This document shows positions 14,601-25,370 of a stretch of 64,000 nt of DNA, in pieces. The translations under genes and the position numbers were made by a program. The notes beneath the pieces were generated by a model. The model searched no databases, was not told the origin of the DNA, and saw nothing but the letters and a program-made list of their open reading frames with translations. The DNA comes from Rhizaria sp. SCN 62-66 (taxonomy: Eukaryota > Rhizaria, unplaced): assembly GCA_001724265.1 (NCBI GenBank), contig MEDY01000064.1, forward strand, positions 117,758-181,757, written 5' to 3'. How positions within the stretch are numbered: position 1 is the stretch's first letter; each line of letters starts with the position of its first letter.

Positions 14601-16484
14601 CCGCAACGGCAACAGCAGCAACTTCAGCAACTACGACACCAAGAGCAGCCGCCGCAGCAACAGCAGCCATTGCCGCACCAACAACAACAACCGCAGCAGC
14701 AGATGGACGAATTGATTTTCTGGCCAGTCCATCTCCCGCTTCCCCCTGCTCCGGCCACTGCATTCGCTGCAGCGCGCTCTCTGCTGCTGCCTTTGCTGCC
14801 GCAGCTCCTGCTTACCCTCGCCTCCGCGCCGGACCTTGCACTGCCGCTTCCCCCTGCACTGCGCCCGTGGTTGTGGGCTTTGCGCTGCGACCACGCGTGG
14901 CGCACCATTGCCGACAGCAAACTCGGCCGCAAGTGCGAGCGCGTTGCAACGGCGCCCGCGCTTGCCGAGCTTGCGTGTGTCACTGGCGAGGAAGGTGCAA
15001 GTGGGACGTTTGCGCTCCCCACGGCCGCGGTGACCACGTTGCACGCAGCGAACGCAGCAGCTGTGGCAGCGACTGCCGCCGCAGCTGCTGCCGCCGCCGC
15101 TGCTGCGGGCGCGAACGCGGCAGCAGCAGCGGTCAGATCGCCTGGGGTTGTGAAGGCGATGTCCGGTACCGCGACCGCGAGTGACATCGCGGTCAACTTT
15201 GCCTCGCGTATCTCTGCGCCACTCCGCATTAACGAGGCAGGCTCTCTTGTGCCGTGGCAGTCGCGTGCCGCACTTGCTGCAGGCGGTTTGAGTAACACCA
15301 TGATTGCAGCGCGCCGTACATTTGCGGCGGTGGGGCAAATGCAAGTTACAATGTGGGCCTCTTCGCTGGGTGCGAGTGTTGCTGCTCTTGCTAAGCTCGT
15401 TGTTGTGCTGTGGATCGCGAACACCGCAGCCCCGCCCCTTATCAACGTCAACACTGACGCGAGCTCTGCGTCAAGCGCGAGTGTAAATGCTGATGACTCT
15501 GCTACCGGGAGCAGCAATGCCGGGAATGCTGTCGATGCCGGCGAAGATGTGGCTGTTAACAGTATCGCGGCGCTGTGGGGCTATGAGGAACTCCCACTGC
15601 TCACGCCGCCTGTGATCGACGCCGCGCTCCGTGACTCTGCGGCCCCAGCCACTCTGGCGCTGCCACCTGGCGCTGCCACCTATCGGGCGACTTCTCCTAT
15701 TTGTTCTCCTCAAACTCAGAACAGCAGCGCTTTGGCGTGCGCCTTGTCAACAGCGTTGTCAGTTGCTGCGAACGCTCGTGCGCACGCACGTTCAGCCAAC
15801 CGCACATGTGCGGCTGTGTCTGCCGTTGCTGTCGCCGGCGTTATCGGCGCCGCGGCTGAGGCGGCCACGCGTGCGTTGTTGAGCGACTGGCCCTTGATGA
15901 CTCAAGCCGCCGACGGCGCCGTAACAGTCAGTGGCGGCGGTGAAACGGCGCTCCGCGAAGCGCTCGCCTCCGCGGATGTTGCAGCGCGGGCCATGGCAGC
16001 TGGTGGCGCGTCTGCCGCCGCTGTTTCGGCCGCGCTGGCCCAACCTCTGCAGCCGCGTGGCGGCATGCGCTCGGTGGGTAGTGTCACAGCAGAGTCCGTC
16101 GCCGAGGCCGCGAGTCGCATTGCGAAGCTCTCAGCGCAGGCCGCTGTGCCGGCGACAGTGGAAACCCTTTGGTCTCTCATCGTCACTGGCATCAACAGCG
16201 CTATTCCGCGCCTCGACCCCACTGCGGATGCTGCGACGAGTGGCGCAGGCAGCGGCGCCGCGGGAGCTCCCGGTCAGAGCGCGCCTGTGGGCGCCGGCGC
16301 TGCGGTCGCGTGGGCCGAGGCCGGCGGTCGCCTGCTTGACGCAAAGACAGCGTTGGGGCCGGCGACAGTGGGCGCGGGTGCGGGCGCTGACGCCTCGGCG
16401 GTGGGCGGTGCTGGTGCGCCTCGTGGCGGCTTGGGAGTTGGATCCGGCACGGTCAGGGGTCGCAGGGCTCGCGCCATGCCTTAA
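3..16484 (+). CDS. Giant AT-hook protein (about 5,490 aa), one internal UAG
   Basis: The frame is open from the ATG at base 3 to TAA at 16482-16484 except for one TAG at 10323-10325 (codon 3441). Codons run straight on after that TAG with no spacer and no other stop, so I treat this as one gene. The true start could lie upstream of the window. No enzyme domain is recognisable. The N-terminus is acidic (Asp/Glu/Ser); most of the rest is Ala/Ser/Thr-rich and probably helical; a poly-Gln run lies at 8598-8654 and poly-Ala runs near 4650-4695 and 15056-15135. At 13185-13208 the protein reads RRGRPRKH, an AT-hook core, with a second basic RGRGR stretch at about 13122-13136. Around it (13.27-14.1 kb) are short hydrophobic-plus-acidic motifs such as FEILSDD, VDLASDDD and ISLSDSDLD that resemble SUMO-interacting motifs. 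I infer a nuclear, chromatin-associated protein. Base composition is visibly less GC-rich than in neighbouring genes. A pair of abutting genes is the less likely alternative. Confidence 0.8.
8598..8654 (+). repeat. CAG/CAA repeat (poly-Gln)
   Basis: Eleven uninterrupted CAG codons (8610-8642) are flanked by CAA/CAG codons and one CAT. They encode a run of 16 glutamines in the giant protein. The tract is probably length-polymorphic. Confidence 0.95.
10323..10325 (+). other. In-frame TAG inside the giant gene
   Basis: The codons read GAC CTC TAG CAA GAG GGG CCA TGG, in the same frame as both flanking open stretches (3,440 and about 2,050 codons). The first in-frame ATG after it is some 37 codons on, and the sequence in between is coding-like, with no room for a terminator and a promoter. 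No plausible GT-AG intron encloses it. Confidence 0.85.
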
Positions 16485-16885
16485 GGTACGAAGTAAAACG
16501 TTAGAAAACCAAGATAAACACGGATGCAAAAGTCGTCCAAGCAACATTACAATAGCTATCTCAATACAGTATCAAGAGTGTTTTTGTCTCCTGATTTGTA
16601 TCGATGCGGGTATACTCAGTTGTAACAATTGTTGAGAGATTTTATAAATGTATTTGTAGTGTGGAGCTGTGACAAAGCGCACACGCAGTGTTCTTATTGT
16701 GCCGGAAGCAACCAATGTATTCTTCCAGACAAATACGTACACGCAGAAATAAACCGACAACACAACTCATGTCCTGATTAAATAATACTTTAAATAGAGT
16801 AGTATAGGGTACCCTATACTATTATAGTAAACAGATTCACCTCCTGTCAAGGCACTTCCATGTGATAACCTTCGCAGTTCAGTGC
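16485..16885. other. AT-rich spacer between convergent genes
   Basis: This 400-base spacer separates the 3' ends of the giant gene (+) and the IF2 gene (-). It should hold both 3' UTRs and poly(A) sites. Apart from the palindrome at 16800-16821 I see nothing defined. Confidence 0.7.
16800..16821. repeat. Perfect 22-bp palindrome
   Basis: The two 11-base arms are exact inverse complements with no loop, centred on GGTACC. It lies between two convergent genes, 64 bases from the IF2 stop codon. It could be a shared 3'-end element, a protein-binding site or chance. Confidence 0.85.
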
Positions 16886-19800
16886 TTAGTGCTTTTTATC
16901 GGCGGCCGCCGCAGCCGCAGCAGCGGCAGCGGCAGCACCGACACCCGAGCCAGCCTTAGGCGCCATAACACCCTTGGCAGTCCTCAGCGCGTCGCTCCGG
17001 CGACCCGCCGTGGCCTGCGCGACTTCGCTGGCGATCTCCGCTCCGCCGGCGCGGCGCTCGGCGCCGACGGACAGCGACGCGATTGCGGCGTTGCGCGCGG
17101 CCGACGCCGAGGCAGCCGCGGCCTCGGCCTCGAGCTCCTTGACACGGTCCGCAAGCTGCAGCTCCCAGTCCTTGACGTTGTCGCCGTAGCCGCGCGCGAC
17201 GCGGTCGTCGAACAGACGCGGGGCGCGCTTGTCCAGGTAGCACTCGATCGTGTCGCCCTCCTGGATGCTCGTCGTGTCAGATAGCAGCACGCCGCACTCC
17301 TTGCCCTTGGCGATGCGCGGCACCTCGTCCTTGAAGTGTTTCAGCGACATGCACTGCAGCCCCTCCTGGACCGTCTTACCCTCACGGATCACGCGCCACT
17401 TGAGCTCGGACAGCTGCTTGTCGCGGTCCGGGTGCACGTACTTGATCAGCTCGCCCTCGGTGACGCGCGAGCCGCACACGACGGGGTCGCCCGTAAACGT
17501 GATAAGGCGGTTATACGCGTGCGACACATCGTCGGCGATGCGACGCAGCGCGGGTCGCGTAAGGTTGAGCGGGAACAGCTTTTGCACGAGCGCACCGCCC
17601 AGCACCTGCGGTGTGTAAGTCGCGGGCAGCTTCTCCGAGATCACCTTCTGGATGTGGTCGAACGCGTGGAAGATGACGTCGCTGGTGAAGATCTCGATGC
17701 CGAGCTCCTTAGCCTTGGTCGCCGCGCCGCGGGAGGCCGTGGTGTTGAACGCGACAATGTGTGCCTTGCGCTCGTGCGCGGAGAGCACGTCCTGCTCGCT
17801 GACTTCGCCGAGAGTCGCGCGCTGGATGTCGATGATCAAGTTGTGCGCGTCGGGTGACATACCCAGGTCGTTGACGTAGCTCGTCAGCGCGTCGAGCGAG
17901 CCGTGCACGTCGGCCTTGAGGTACAGCGACGCCGTGCGCTCCTCCTGCTCGGCCATGAGCTGCAGCAGCTCGGGCGTGTCCTGGTACTGCACGGCCGAGA
18001 GCCGGCGCGCGAACGGGTTCAGGTGCACGCGCTCGGGCGCCGACTTGATGCGCGGGTTGAACGTCTCCTCGTTGGAGCGATCCTGCAGCGCGGCGGACTC
18101 GCGGTCCATGGTGCGCTGGCGCACGACGAGGCGCGCGATGTCGTCAGAAGCCAGCGCGAACAGGTCGTTGGAGAGCGAGTCAAAGCCGTTCTCGAGGTGC
18201 AGGCCGAGGACTTGGACGGGATCGCTGTTGAGGCCAGTGGCCTCGGTGATCTGCTCGCCGTTGGCGTTGATGAGGCCGCGGACGGTGCCCATCTCGGTGC
18301 CGCACACGACAGTGTCGCCCACGCGCAGAGAACCCTAAAAGTGATGAAGAAAGGTTAGAACAATATAAATGTGTGTGAGCAACTGCAGCATGATATGAAA
18401 TAAACTATTGATATTCAAAAACCACCGAAGTATATCTTGATGATTTGTTGAGTTACGTACCTGGCGGACGACGACGTTGAGCGTCGGCCCCTGTCCCTTG
18501 CCGGGGTGCGCCTCGACCACGAAGCCGAAGCCAAGCGTGTAGGACGTAAAGTCGCGCGGGTCGAGCCCGTTGACGCCGTCGAGACGGTCCATCTCGGCCT
18601 CGATCTTGGCCAGCTGCGCCGCGTCGGTGCGCCGGCGGTGGCGCGCCACGAAGGCCTCCACCATCGCGGGCGTCGGCTGCGGGCGCGAGACATGCGTGAG
18701 GTGGCGCGACTGAGCGATGAGCGCGATGGACTCGACCAGCTCGTCGATGTTCTGCCCCGTCTTGGCGCTGATCTCGACGGACATGATCTCGCCGCCGAGC
18801 CCGTCGGTTTTGATGTCGCACTCTGCGAAGAGGTCCTGGCGCACCTTGTCTGGGTCCGCGCCCGCGATGTCGCACTTGTTGATGGCGACGATGAACGGCT
18901 GCTTGGACCCGATGGCGAGGCGCGCGGCCTCCTTGGTCTGCGGCTGCACCGAGTCGACCGCAGACACGACCAGCACGATGATGTCGGTCAGGTTCGCGTC
19001 GGCGCCGCGCGCGCGCATGTTCTTGAACACGGCGTGGCCTGGAGTGTCGAGGAACGTGATCGACGGCACGAACTCACGCAGCTCCTCCGGCACGGCGACG
19101 CTGAAGCCGCCGATGGACTGCGTGATGCGACCGGCCTCGTGCGCCGCCACGTCGGTGCGGCGCAGCGCGTCGAGCAGCGACGTCTTGCCGTGGTCGACGT
19201 GGCCCAGGATGCACACCACAGGGGCGCGCATCTGGTCGTCCTCGCCGCCCTCGCCGTCCGCGCTGTCGTCGTGGCCGGCGGTGAGGCGCGAGGTCGTGCC
19301 GCCGACGGCGTCGAGCTTGAGGTCGACGTCAACGTCGAACTCGGCCGCGATGAGCTGCGCGAGCTCGGCGTTGACCAGCGACGTCATAGTCAGCGAGTTC
19401 TCACCCAGCACGCGCGCGGCCTTGATGAGCGCATCGCGCCGCACGCCAAGCCGCTGCCCCAGCTGCATCAGCGACTGCGTGGGGAAGATGGGCACCACAG
19501 GCCGCAGCGCGCGCGCGGCGTTTTCTTTCTTCTCACGCTCCTGCTGTGCCCGCGCCAAGTCGGCGGCCTGTCGCGCCGCGCGCTGGCGTTTGTGCTCGCG
19601 CTTCGCGTCGGCCTCGTCGCGCTCCTGCTGCACCTTGCGCGCGATCATGAGCCGCATGGGATCGAGCCCACGCACGAGCGAGTCGAACAAGTCGAACTTG
19701 GACAGGTCGCCGCCGCCGGACGTGCTGTTGGACAGCGGTAGGAACGGGTTGTTGTCCGCGCCGGCGGCGGCGGCCAGTCCGGCGGCTGCGGCGGCGGCCT

Positions 19801-21577
19801 TCTCGCGACGCCGCGCCGTGCGCTCGGCGACCGCGACCGCGCGCTCCTCCTCGGTCATGGTCTGCTTCTGGCCGTGACCCAGGCCGCTGCGGGGCCCATC
19901 GACGTCGTCGTCGTCGTCATCGTCGTCGAGCTTGGCTTTCTTGTCTGCGGGGCGCGCCGCAGTGGCAGCGCCGGCGGCGACCTTCTGGCCGCCCGCGGCG
20001 TCGCCGGCGCCCGCGCCAGCCGCCTTAGCACCGGCCGCGCCGGCCCCGGCAGCCCCCTTGCCGCTGGCGCTAGTAGGGATCATGTCCCCGTCGTCGTCCG
20101 CGCTCGCGCCGCCGCTACCCGCGCGACCGCCCTTGGCAGCCGCGGCCGCGGAGGCAACGGGGGTCTTCTTGACGGCGAGCCCGGCCGACGCGAGCAGCGC
20201 GCTGTTCTCCGTCTGCTCGCCGTCGTCTTCGTCGCCGCTGACGTAGCCGCTGCGCTTGCGGCTGACACCCGCGTTGCTCTTGCTGGTCGCGGCCTCGATC
20301 GCGGCCGAGTCGACCGACACCGCGAGCGGGGCGCTGGCGCCCGCGCTGGCGCTCTTGGCCGAGCGCTCGATGCTCGCCAGCGACGACAGCGCCGTCGCCA
20401 CGCGCGCGCCCGACGACTGCGCCTGCGCCTGCATCTGCATCAGCCGCTCGCGCGGACTCAGCTCCACGGCCGCGGCGGCGGCGGCCGCGGCGGCAGCGGC
20501 GGCGGACGCCGCGTTCGCGGCCGCGGCGGTCGCGGCGGCCTTTGACGCGGCGGCCGCGTTGGCGACGGCCGCGGCGGCGGCAGACTGATGGATCGACGTG
20601 TTGAGCGCCGCAAAGGGATTAGTGCCTGCAGTCAGAGGGTTACTCGCGTTCGCGAACGGGTTGGTGGCGCCCGGGGCGAAAGGATTACTCCCCACCGCAA
20701 AGGGGTTGGGCGCGACGCCGACACCGACGCCGGCGCCGGCGGCAAAGGGGTTCGTGGCGCCCATCGCGAAGGGGTTGCTCGCCGAGGGCGCGAAGGGGTT
20801 GCCGGCCGCGGGCGCGAACGGGTTGGCTGCAGCGCTGAGGCCCGCAGCGAAGGGGTTCGGGGACACGCCGGGGGCGCCGGCGGCGCCGGCTGCGAAGGGG
20901 TTGGGGGCCGCAGCGAAGGGGTTCACGCCTGGGCGCGCGCCGGCGGCGGCTGCGGCAGCGGCGGCGGTCGCGGCAGCGGCGGTCGCGGCAGCGAAGGGAT
21001 TACGTGCGGCTGCCGCGGCGAAGGGGTTCGGCGGCGGCTGTCGCGCGCCGGTGGCTGCTGCGCCAACAGGGGCACCAGCGGCGGCGGTGGCAAAGGGGTT
21101 GTTGCGCGCGCCGAGGCTCGCGAAGGGGTTCACGGGCGGCGGCGGCGGCGGCGGGGCGCCTGTGCCAGTAGCGCCGGCAGCGGTGGGCGCAGCGGGGGGA
21201 CGCGAGGCGAAGGGGTTCGGGACCGCGGCGGCCGCAAAGGGGTTTGGAGGCACAGCGCCTGCTGGGCGAGCCGCAGCGGCCGCGAAGGGGTTCGGCGCGG
21301 GCGCGGCAGGTGCGCCCGCGCGACTGGCAGCGGCGGCCGCGGCGGCGGCGAAGGGGTTCGGGGGCGGCGGGGGCGCACGGGGGCCTGAGGAAGCAAAGCG
21401 CGCGCAGCCGCGGGTCAGCACGGGGGCTGCGTGGCGCGCGGCAGAGCCGATCGCGGTGCTGGTTGCGGAAGCAGCAGACTTTGTGAGTGTAGCAGCGAAG
21501 GAAGTCGTTGCGGCGGCGGCGGGGGCGACAAGGCGCACGCGACGCCGGGCAGCGCCGACAGTGCCCAGTCCCTGCAT
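16886..21577 (-). CDS. MTIF2: Mitochondrial translation initiation factor IF-2
   Basis: Two exons, 21577-18461 and 18334-16886 (donor CAG|GTACGT, acceptor TTTTAG), give 1,521 residues ending in TAA. The start is the first ATG in frame; the following Arg/Ala/Thr-rich segment looks like a mitochondrial presequence. The GTPase has bacterial-type signatures: G1 GHVDHGKT at about residue 792, G3 DTPGH at about 844, G4 NKCD at about 900, then SAK. Exon 2 carries domain II (GSLRVGDTVV) and the C-terminal IF2 domains. By family knowledge it brings the initiator tRNA to the small mitoribosomal subunit. It is about twice the length of human mtIF2 because of a low-complexity N-terminus with 19 NPF tripeptides (residues about 70-325), poly-Ala, an acidic patch and Lys/Ala stretches. 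Bacterial-type motifs and the presequence argue against eIF5B. It is divergent from OGFOD1. Confidence 0.93.
20605..21365 (-). repeat. NPF-repeat tract in the IF2 N-terminus
   Basis: Nineteen copies of Asn-Pro-Phe, nearly always followed by Ala, lie among Ala/Gly/Pro linkers, plus one decayed NPL copy. A twentieth NPF sits near 19750. The tract precedes the GTPase and is absent from known IF2 cores. Confidence 0.9.
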
Positions 21578-22278
21578 GGTACCGGCGCGGCGCAAGATTA
21601 TGGCTTCAGGTAAAAGTGTAGGGTAGGTGGGGGAGCTAGAGAGCTGTAGGGCTGAGCGAGGCGGTGTGGCGCGGTGCGAAGACCAGAGCAAGAGAGCGAG
21701 AGTGGTGAGGCGAGCAGCTCAGTGAGATAAATCCGGGCACAAGTAGGTATATAGAGCAAAATATCAGAATAAAAGCTATATTCGTGCGCGCATAAAATCA
21801 TACCGCGACAATATGCTATAATGACGCTTGCAAGACGATAAGAATTGATTTTCCGAACTTTTACGCACGGCTGCGGTCGCTTGCCTAAATTCGTTGCAGC
21901 TTCTCGTTTCTTCGCCACATCTAGGAAGTTGGCAATATCTGCATAAGCTCGCGCTATGTCGGTACTTTCAAGTGTTTCTTCAGGCGTCTGCTATAGAAAT
22001 AGAACTTTCAGTATCATTGATTTGGTTATTATCCACCAGGCTTCCTGTAAGGTGTCGAACTGGCTTCACTTGCGGAGTTGGACTGGTGCCAACCACGTGC
22101 GGCCAGTTCGAGCATTTCCCCTAGCATGAAGTCTCTAATGTCCTCAAAATGACATATAATTTCACGTCATTTATGTTACTGTTATTTCCTATTAGAATCA
22201 CGTGCTTACATCTCCTTTGACGGTCTCCTCACGCTACGCATTCACGATTTTCGTTAATCCCTGTTAGTCCGATCGCCA
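21578..22278. other. Divergent promoter region, IF2 / OGFOD1
   Basis: About 700 bases between two divergently transcribed start codons, more AT-rich from about 21730. It must hold both promoters and 5' UTRs. I recognise no specific element. Confidence 0.6.
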
Positions 22279-24836
22279 ATGAGCAGTGCCGGCAAGAAGC
22301 GCAAGGTCGCCGCCAAGGCCTCTAAGGCGGCCACCAAGAAGCCCACCCAGACGGATTCCCCTGTCTCTTCCGACGACGAAGCCGACCGTCGCACCCGCGA
22401 CGAGCACGCCGCTGCGCGCGAGTGGCTGTCCACGCTGGCCCCCACCGACGTGCTGTCGAAGGACCTGTTCGACGCCGACCGCATCGCAGCGCTGCGCTCT
22501 GAGTTCGCCAACAAGCTCCCGTTCCCGCACTGCACGATCGAGAACTTTGTCGACTCGCAGTTTCTTGCCGCGATGCTGGATGAGCTCAAGAACCTCGACT
22601 ACGCCTCGAAGAACAACGACCTGTACAACTTCTCCCAGTCCGAGGAGGACCTTAAGTGCGTGACCTTCCCGCTCGTGACCCACTTCCGCGAGCTGCTCTA
22701 CTCCCCGGCGACCGTGGCGGCGCTGTCGCAGATCTCGGGCATCCCGCTCTACGGCCTTGACAGTCCGTCGCAGCCGGACTTCTTCGCCGCCGTGTACTCA
22801 GACAAGTCCCGCCTCCTGTGCCACGACGACGAGCTCGAGGGCCGTCGCATCGCCTTCATCGTGTACCTCGCCGAGGAGGGCTGGGCCGACGCCGACGGCG
22901 GGCAGCTCGACCTGTTTAACACCGACGCCGCGACGGGTCAGCCCGCGGACATCGCCGTGTCGTACGTGCCCAAGTGGGGCTCGTTCACATTCTTCGAGGT
23001 CTCACCCAAGAGCTACCACCAGGTACGTCGCAAGTCAAATATTTCTATTTTTATAACGCACTTATCAAACTACATCGTATGATGTTTATATTTCTGCTTC
23101 AACGCTATTTTTGCTGATGTAGCTTCCAACTGTCGTACCTTGTTTCTTGCTTTGCTATCTTGATCGCATGTAGGTGCGTGAGGTTCTGTCCAAGAACAAG
23201 CTGCGCGTCTCTATGGGCGGCTGGTTCCACGGTCCCCCCATCACTCGCAAGGCGCCCGTTATCGAGCCCGTGGCCGCCGCGTTCCCGCCGGTCCCCGCGC
23301 CCGTCGGCGCGGCGGCCGGCGGCGTGCTGCCCGGCTGGGTTAACAAGCAGTACACGGCCGCCAAGATCGTGCCCCAGATCAAGGCCGCGTTCAGCGAGGA
23401 CTCGTCGCTGGAGCTCCACAACTTCATCTCCGACGCTCTTTACAAGGAGATTCTCGGTGAGATTGTTGCTCTGGAGAAGACCGCGTTCCCCAATGTCGCC
23501 GCCAATGGCACTGCTGCCGACGCCAAGACTCCTGTGCCTGCTGCTGAGGCTGAGGCTGAAGCTAACAACGACGACGACGACGGGAACGACGACGAAAGCG
23601 ACGAAGAGGACGAGGAGGACGAGGGTGAGACCCCCGAGTCCGCCAAAACTGCAACGACCGCCGCCAAGAAGGGCGCCAAGGGCAAGGCCAAGGGCAAGGC
23701 CGGGACCAAATCCAAGGGGGCCAAGGCCGGCAAGGCGGGCAAGGGCGTCAAGGCCAAGGCTGCCGCCGCCAAGAAGGCCTCTGCGACCGCTGGTGCCGGC
23801 GCCAGCGAGCCGCTAGAGCCCGCGGTGCTGCCTGCGCTGATGACCTACCCGGTCCCCGGTCTGGGCCTGTCGCTCGCCGGACCCGCCAACTTCCGCTGCT
23901 TCTATGAGCAAGTGTCGCCCGGCCAGGCGTTCGCGTTCCCGCAGACGCACCCGGAGGCGGCCGGCGCAGGGCCGCAGCAGGGCGCCGTGTTCAGCGGCCC
24001 GTCGGTGACGCCGAAGCTCGACGCGCTCGTCGAGGAGCTTAAGGGGGAGAAGTTCGCGAAGGTACGTTTTCAATCCGATTTATATTTGAAAAGGTTTTGC
24101 AATGCTGCAAATGGTGTGTGGCAATTTCGTGTGTATTGTACAACTGTGTGTACATTCCTCATATTTTTTTGGCTTTTTTATGTCTGCACGTTTTAGTTCA
24201 TCGAGACCGTGACCGGGATGACGGTGAGCTCCGTGACGCCCCCCTCGCGCCGGCTCTTTCGCCGCGGTTGCTACACCCTGGCCCACGACCACGAGCTTGA
24301 GACGCTGGAGGAAGCACTCGACGTCACCGTCACCTTTATGGTGCCCAAGGCGGCGCTCAAGTGGGATGAGTCCGACGGCGGCTCCATTCACTACCTCCAG
24401 GCCGGCGCTGACGAGGAGCTGCTCACCGTCATGCCCGTGCCCAACGCTGTCACAATGGTCTACCGGTACGTAAACGACGGCATCGCGAATATTGCTGAAT
24501 TAGCACGTTCACAACTGACGATGAACCAAGAAAAAGTTAAATGTTTTTATTCTAATTGTGACTACATTGTCTCACATATCGGTTCTGTGTTTTGTCTTTA
24601 TTTGTGTGTTTTCTTTCGTCTCTGCGTTGTCCGATGGTGTTGTCTCGATGCTGTTTAGTGCCGGTGCGAGTACAAACGATGACGGCACTCGCGAAGGCGG
24701 CGTGATGCAGTTCACCCGCTATCTTTCGCACACCGCGCCTGGGTTTGTGTTCCAGGTCAAGATGACCTACCGCGGCCTTGAGGGTGACGACGATGATGAC
24801 GCTGAGGCAGGAGCGGAGGATGGTGCTGATGAGTGA
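22279..24836 (+). CDS. OGFOD1: Prolyl 3-hydroxylase OGFOD1/Tpa1/Ofd1 family
   Basis: Four exons: 22279-23022, 23174-24061, 24197-24465 and 24659-24836. Donors are CAG|GTACGT, AAG|GTACGT and CG|GTACGT; all joins keep frame; 692 residues ending in TGA. The N-terminal 2-oxoglutarate/Fe(II) dioxygenase domain has HDDELEGRR with H182 and D184, the second iron His H247 in SYHQ at the end of exon 1, and R259 (in LRVSMGGWFHG) for 2-oxoglutarate. The second, inactive double-stranded beta-helix follows in exons 2-4. Family members hydroxylate a proline of ribosomal protein uS12 (RPS23) and affect translation fidelity and oxygen sensing. KKRKV at residues 6-10 is a good nuclear localisation signal. Oddity: an insertion (about 23560-23810) with an acidic run followed by a Lys/Gly/Ala-rich run like a histone H1 tail. 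The encoded Asp/Glu-rich end lies just before the TGA. Confidence 0.95.
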
Positions 24837-25370
24837 ATGAGCTGGTGAACTACACAAAAGCAAGCGGGCCAGATAGGCTTCATATATTGGTATAAACACA
24901 CTACGATACAAATGTGTACAATATATTTCCACGACAATACCAACATGTATCAACGATCTTATGAACTACTTGACAGGTCGCACTCGCGATCAATACTTGT
25001 AATTCCGATCAGTCATATTAATACAGTTGCACACAACACCTGAATTAAGTCATTTTTAAGCAAGTGGTGAGAACTAAATGTAATTAATGTAATTAATTTT
25101 ATTATATTCATGGATTTATTTCATTAATTAATGACGGCGAAGGCTCAAAATATTTTATGTTTAGTAAGAATCCATCGATCTGCTATTTTACGCGCGTGGG
25201 GGGGAACTCACAATAAAAAAGTATTACTCCCCATGTGGCCACGCAACCAGCGATCAAAAATAACAGCGAGATGTCATTCCACCAAAAGCAAACAAGTCCA
25301 ATACGTAAGCACTTCAACACTAAATGTGTTCAATCTTGAGCTGCTAGGTCATCCTCATACTGTTGTCACA
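24837..25370. other. AT-rich spacer between convergent genes
   Basis: This holds the 3' UTRs of OGFOD1 (+) and the CHID1-like gene (-). A strongly AT-rich block lies at 25075-25135. Short ORFs here show no coding character. Confidence 0.6.

Noticed and set aside
21577-21691. Longer IF2 N-terminus starting upstream of 21577
   Set aside because: The upstream frame is open but has no ATG, and the ATG at 21577 opens a presequence-like segment.
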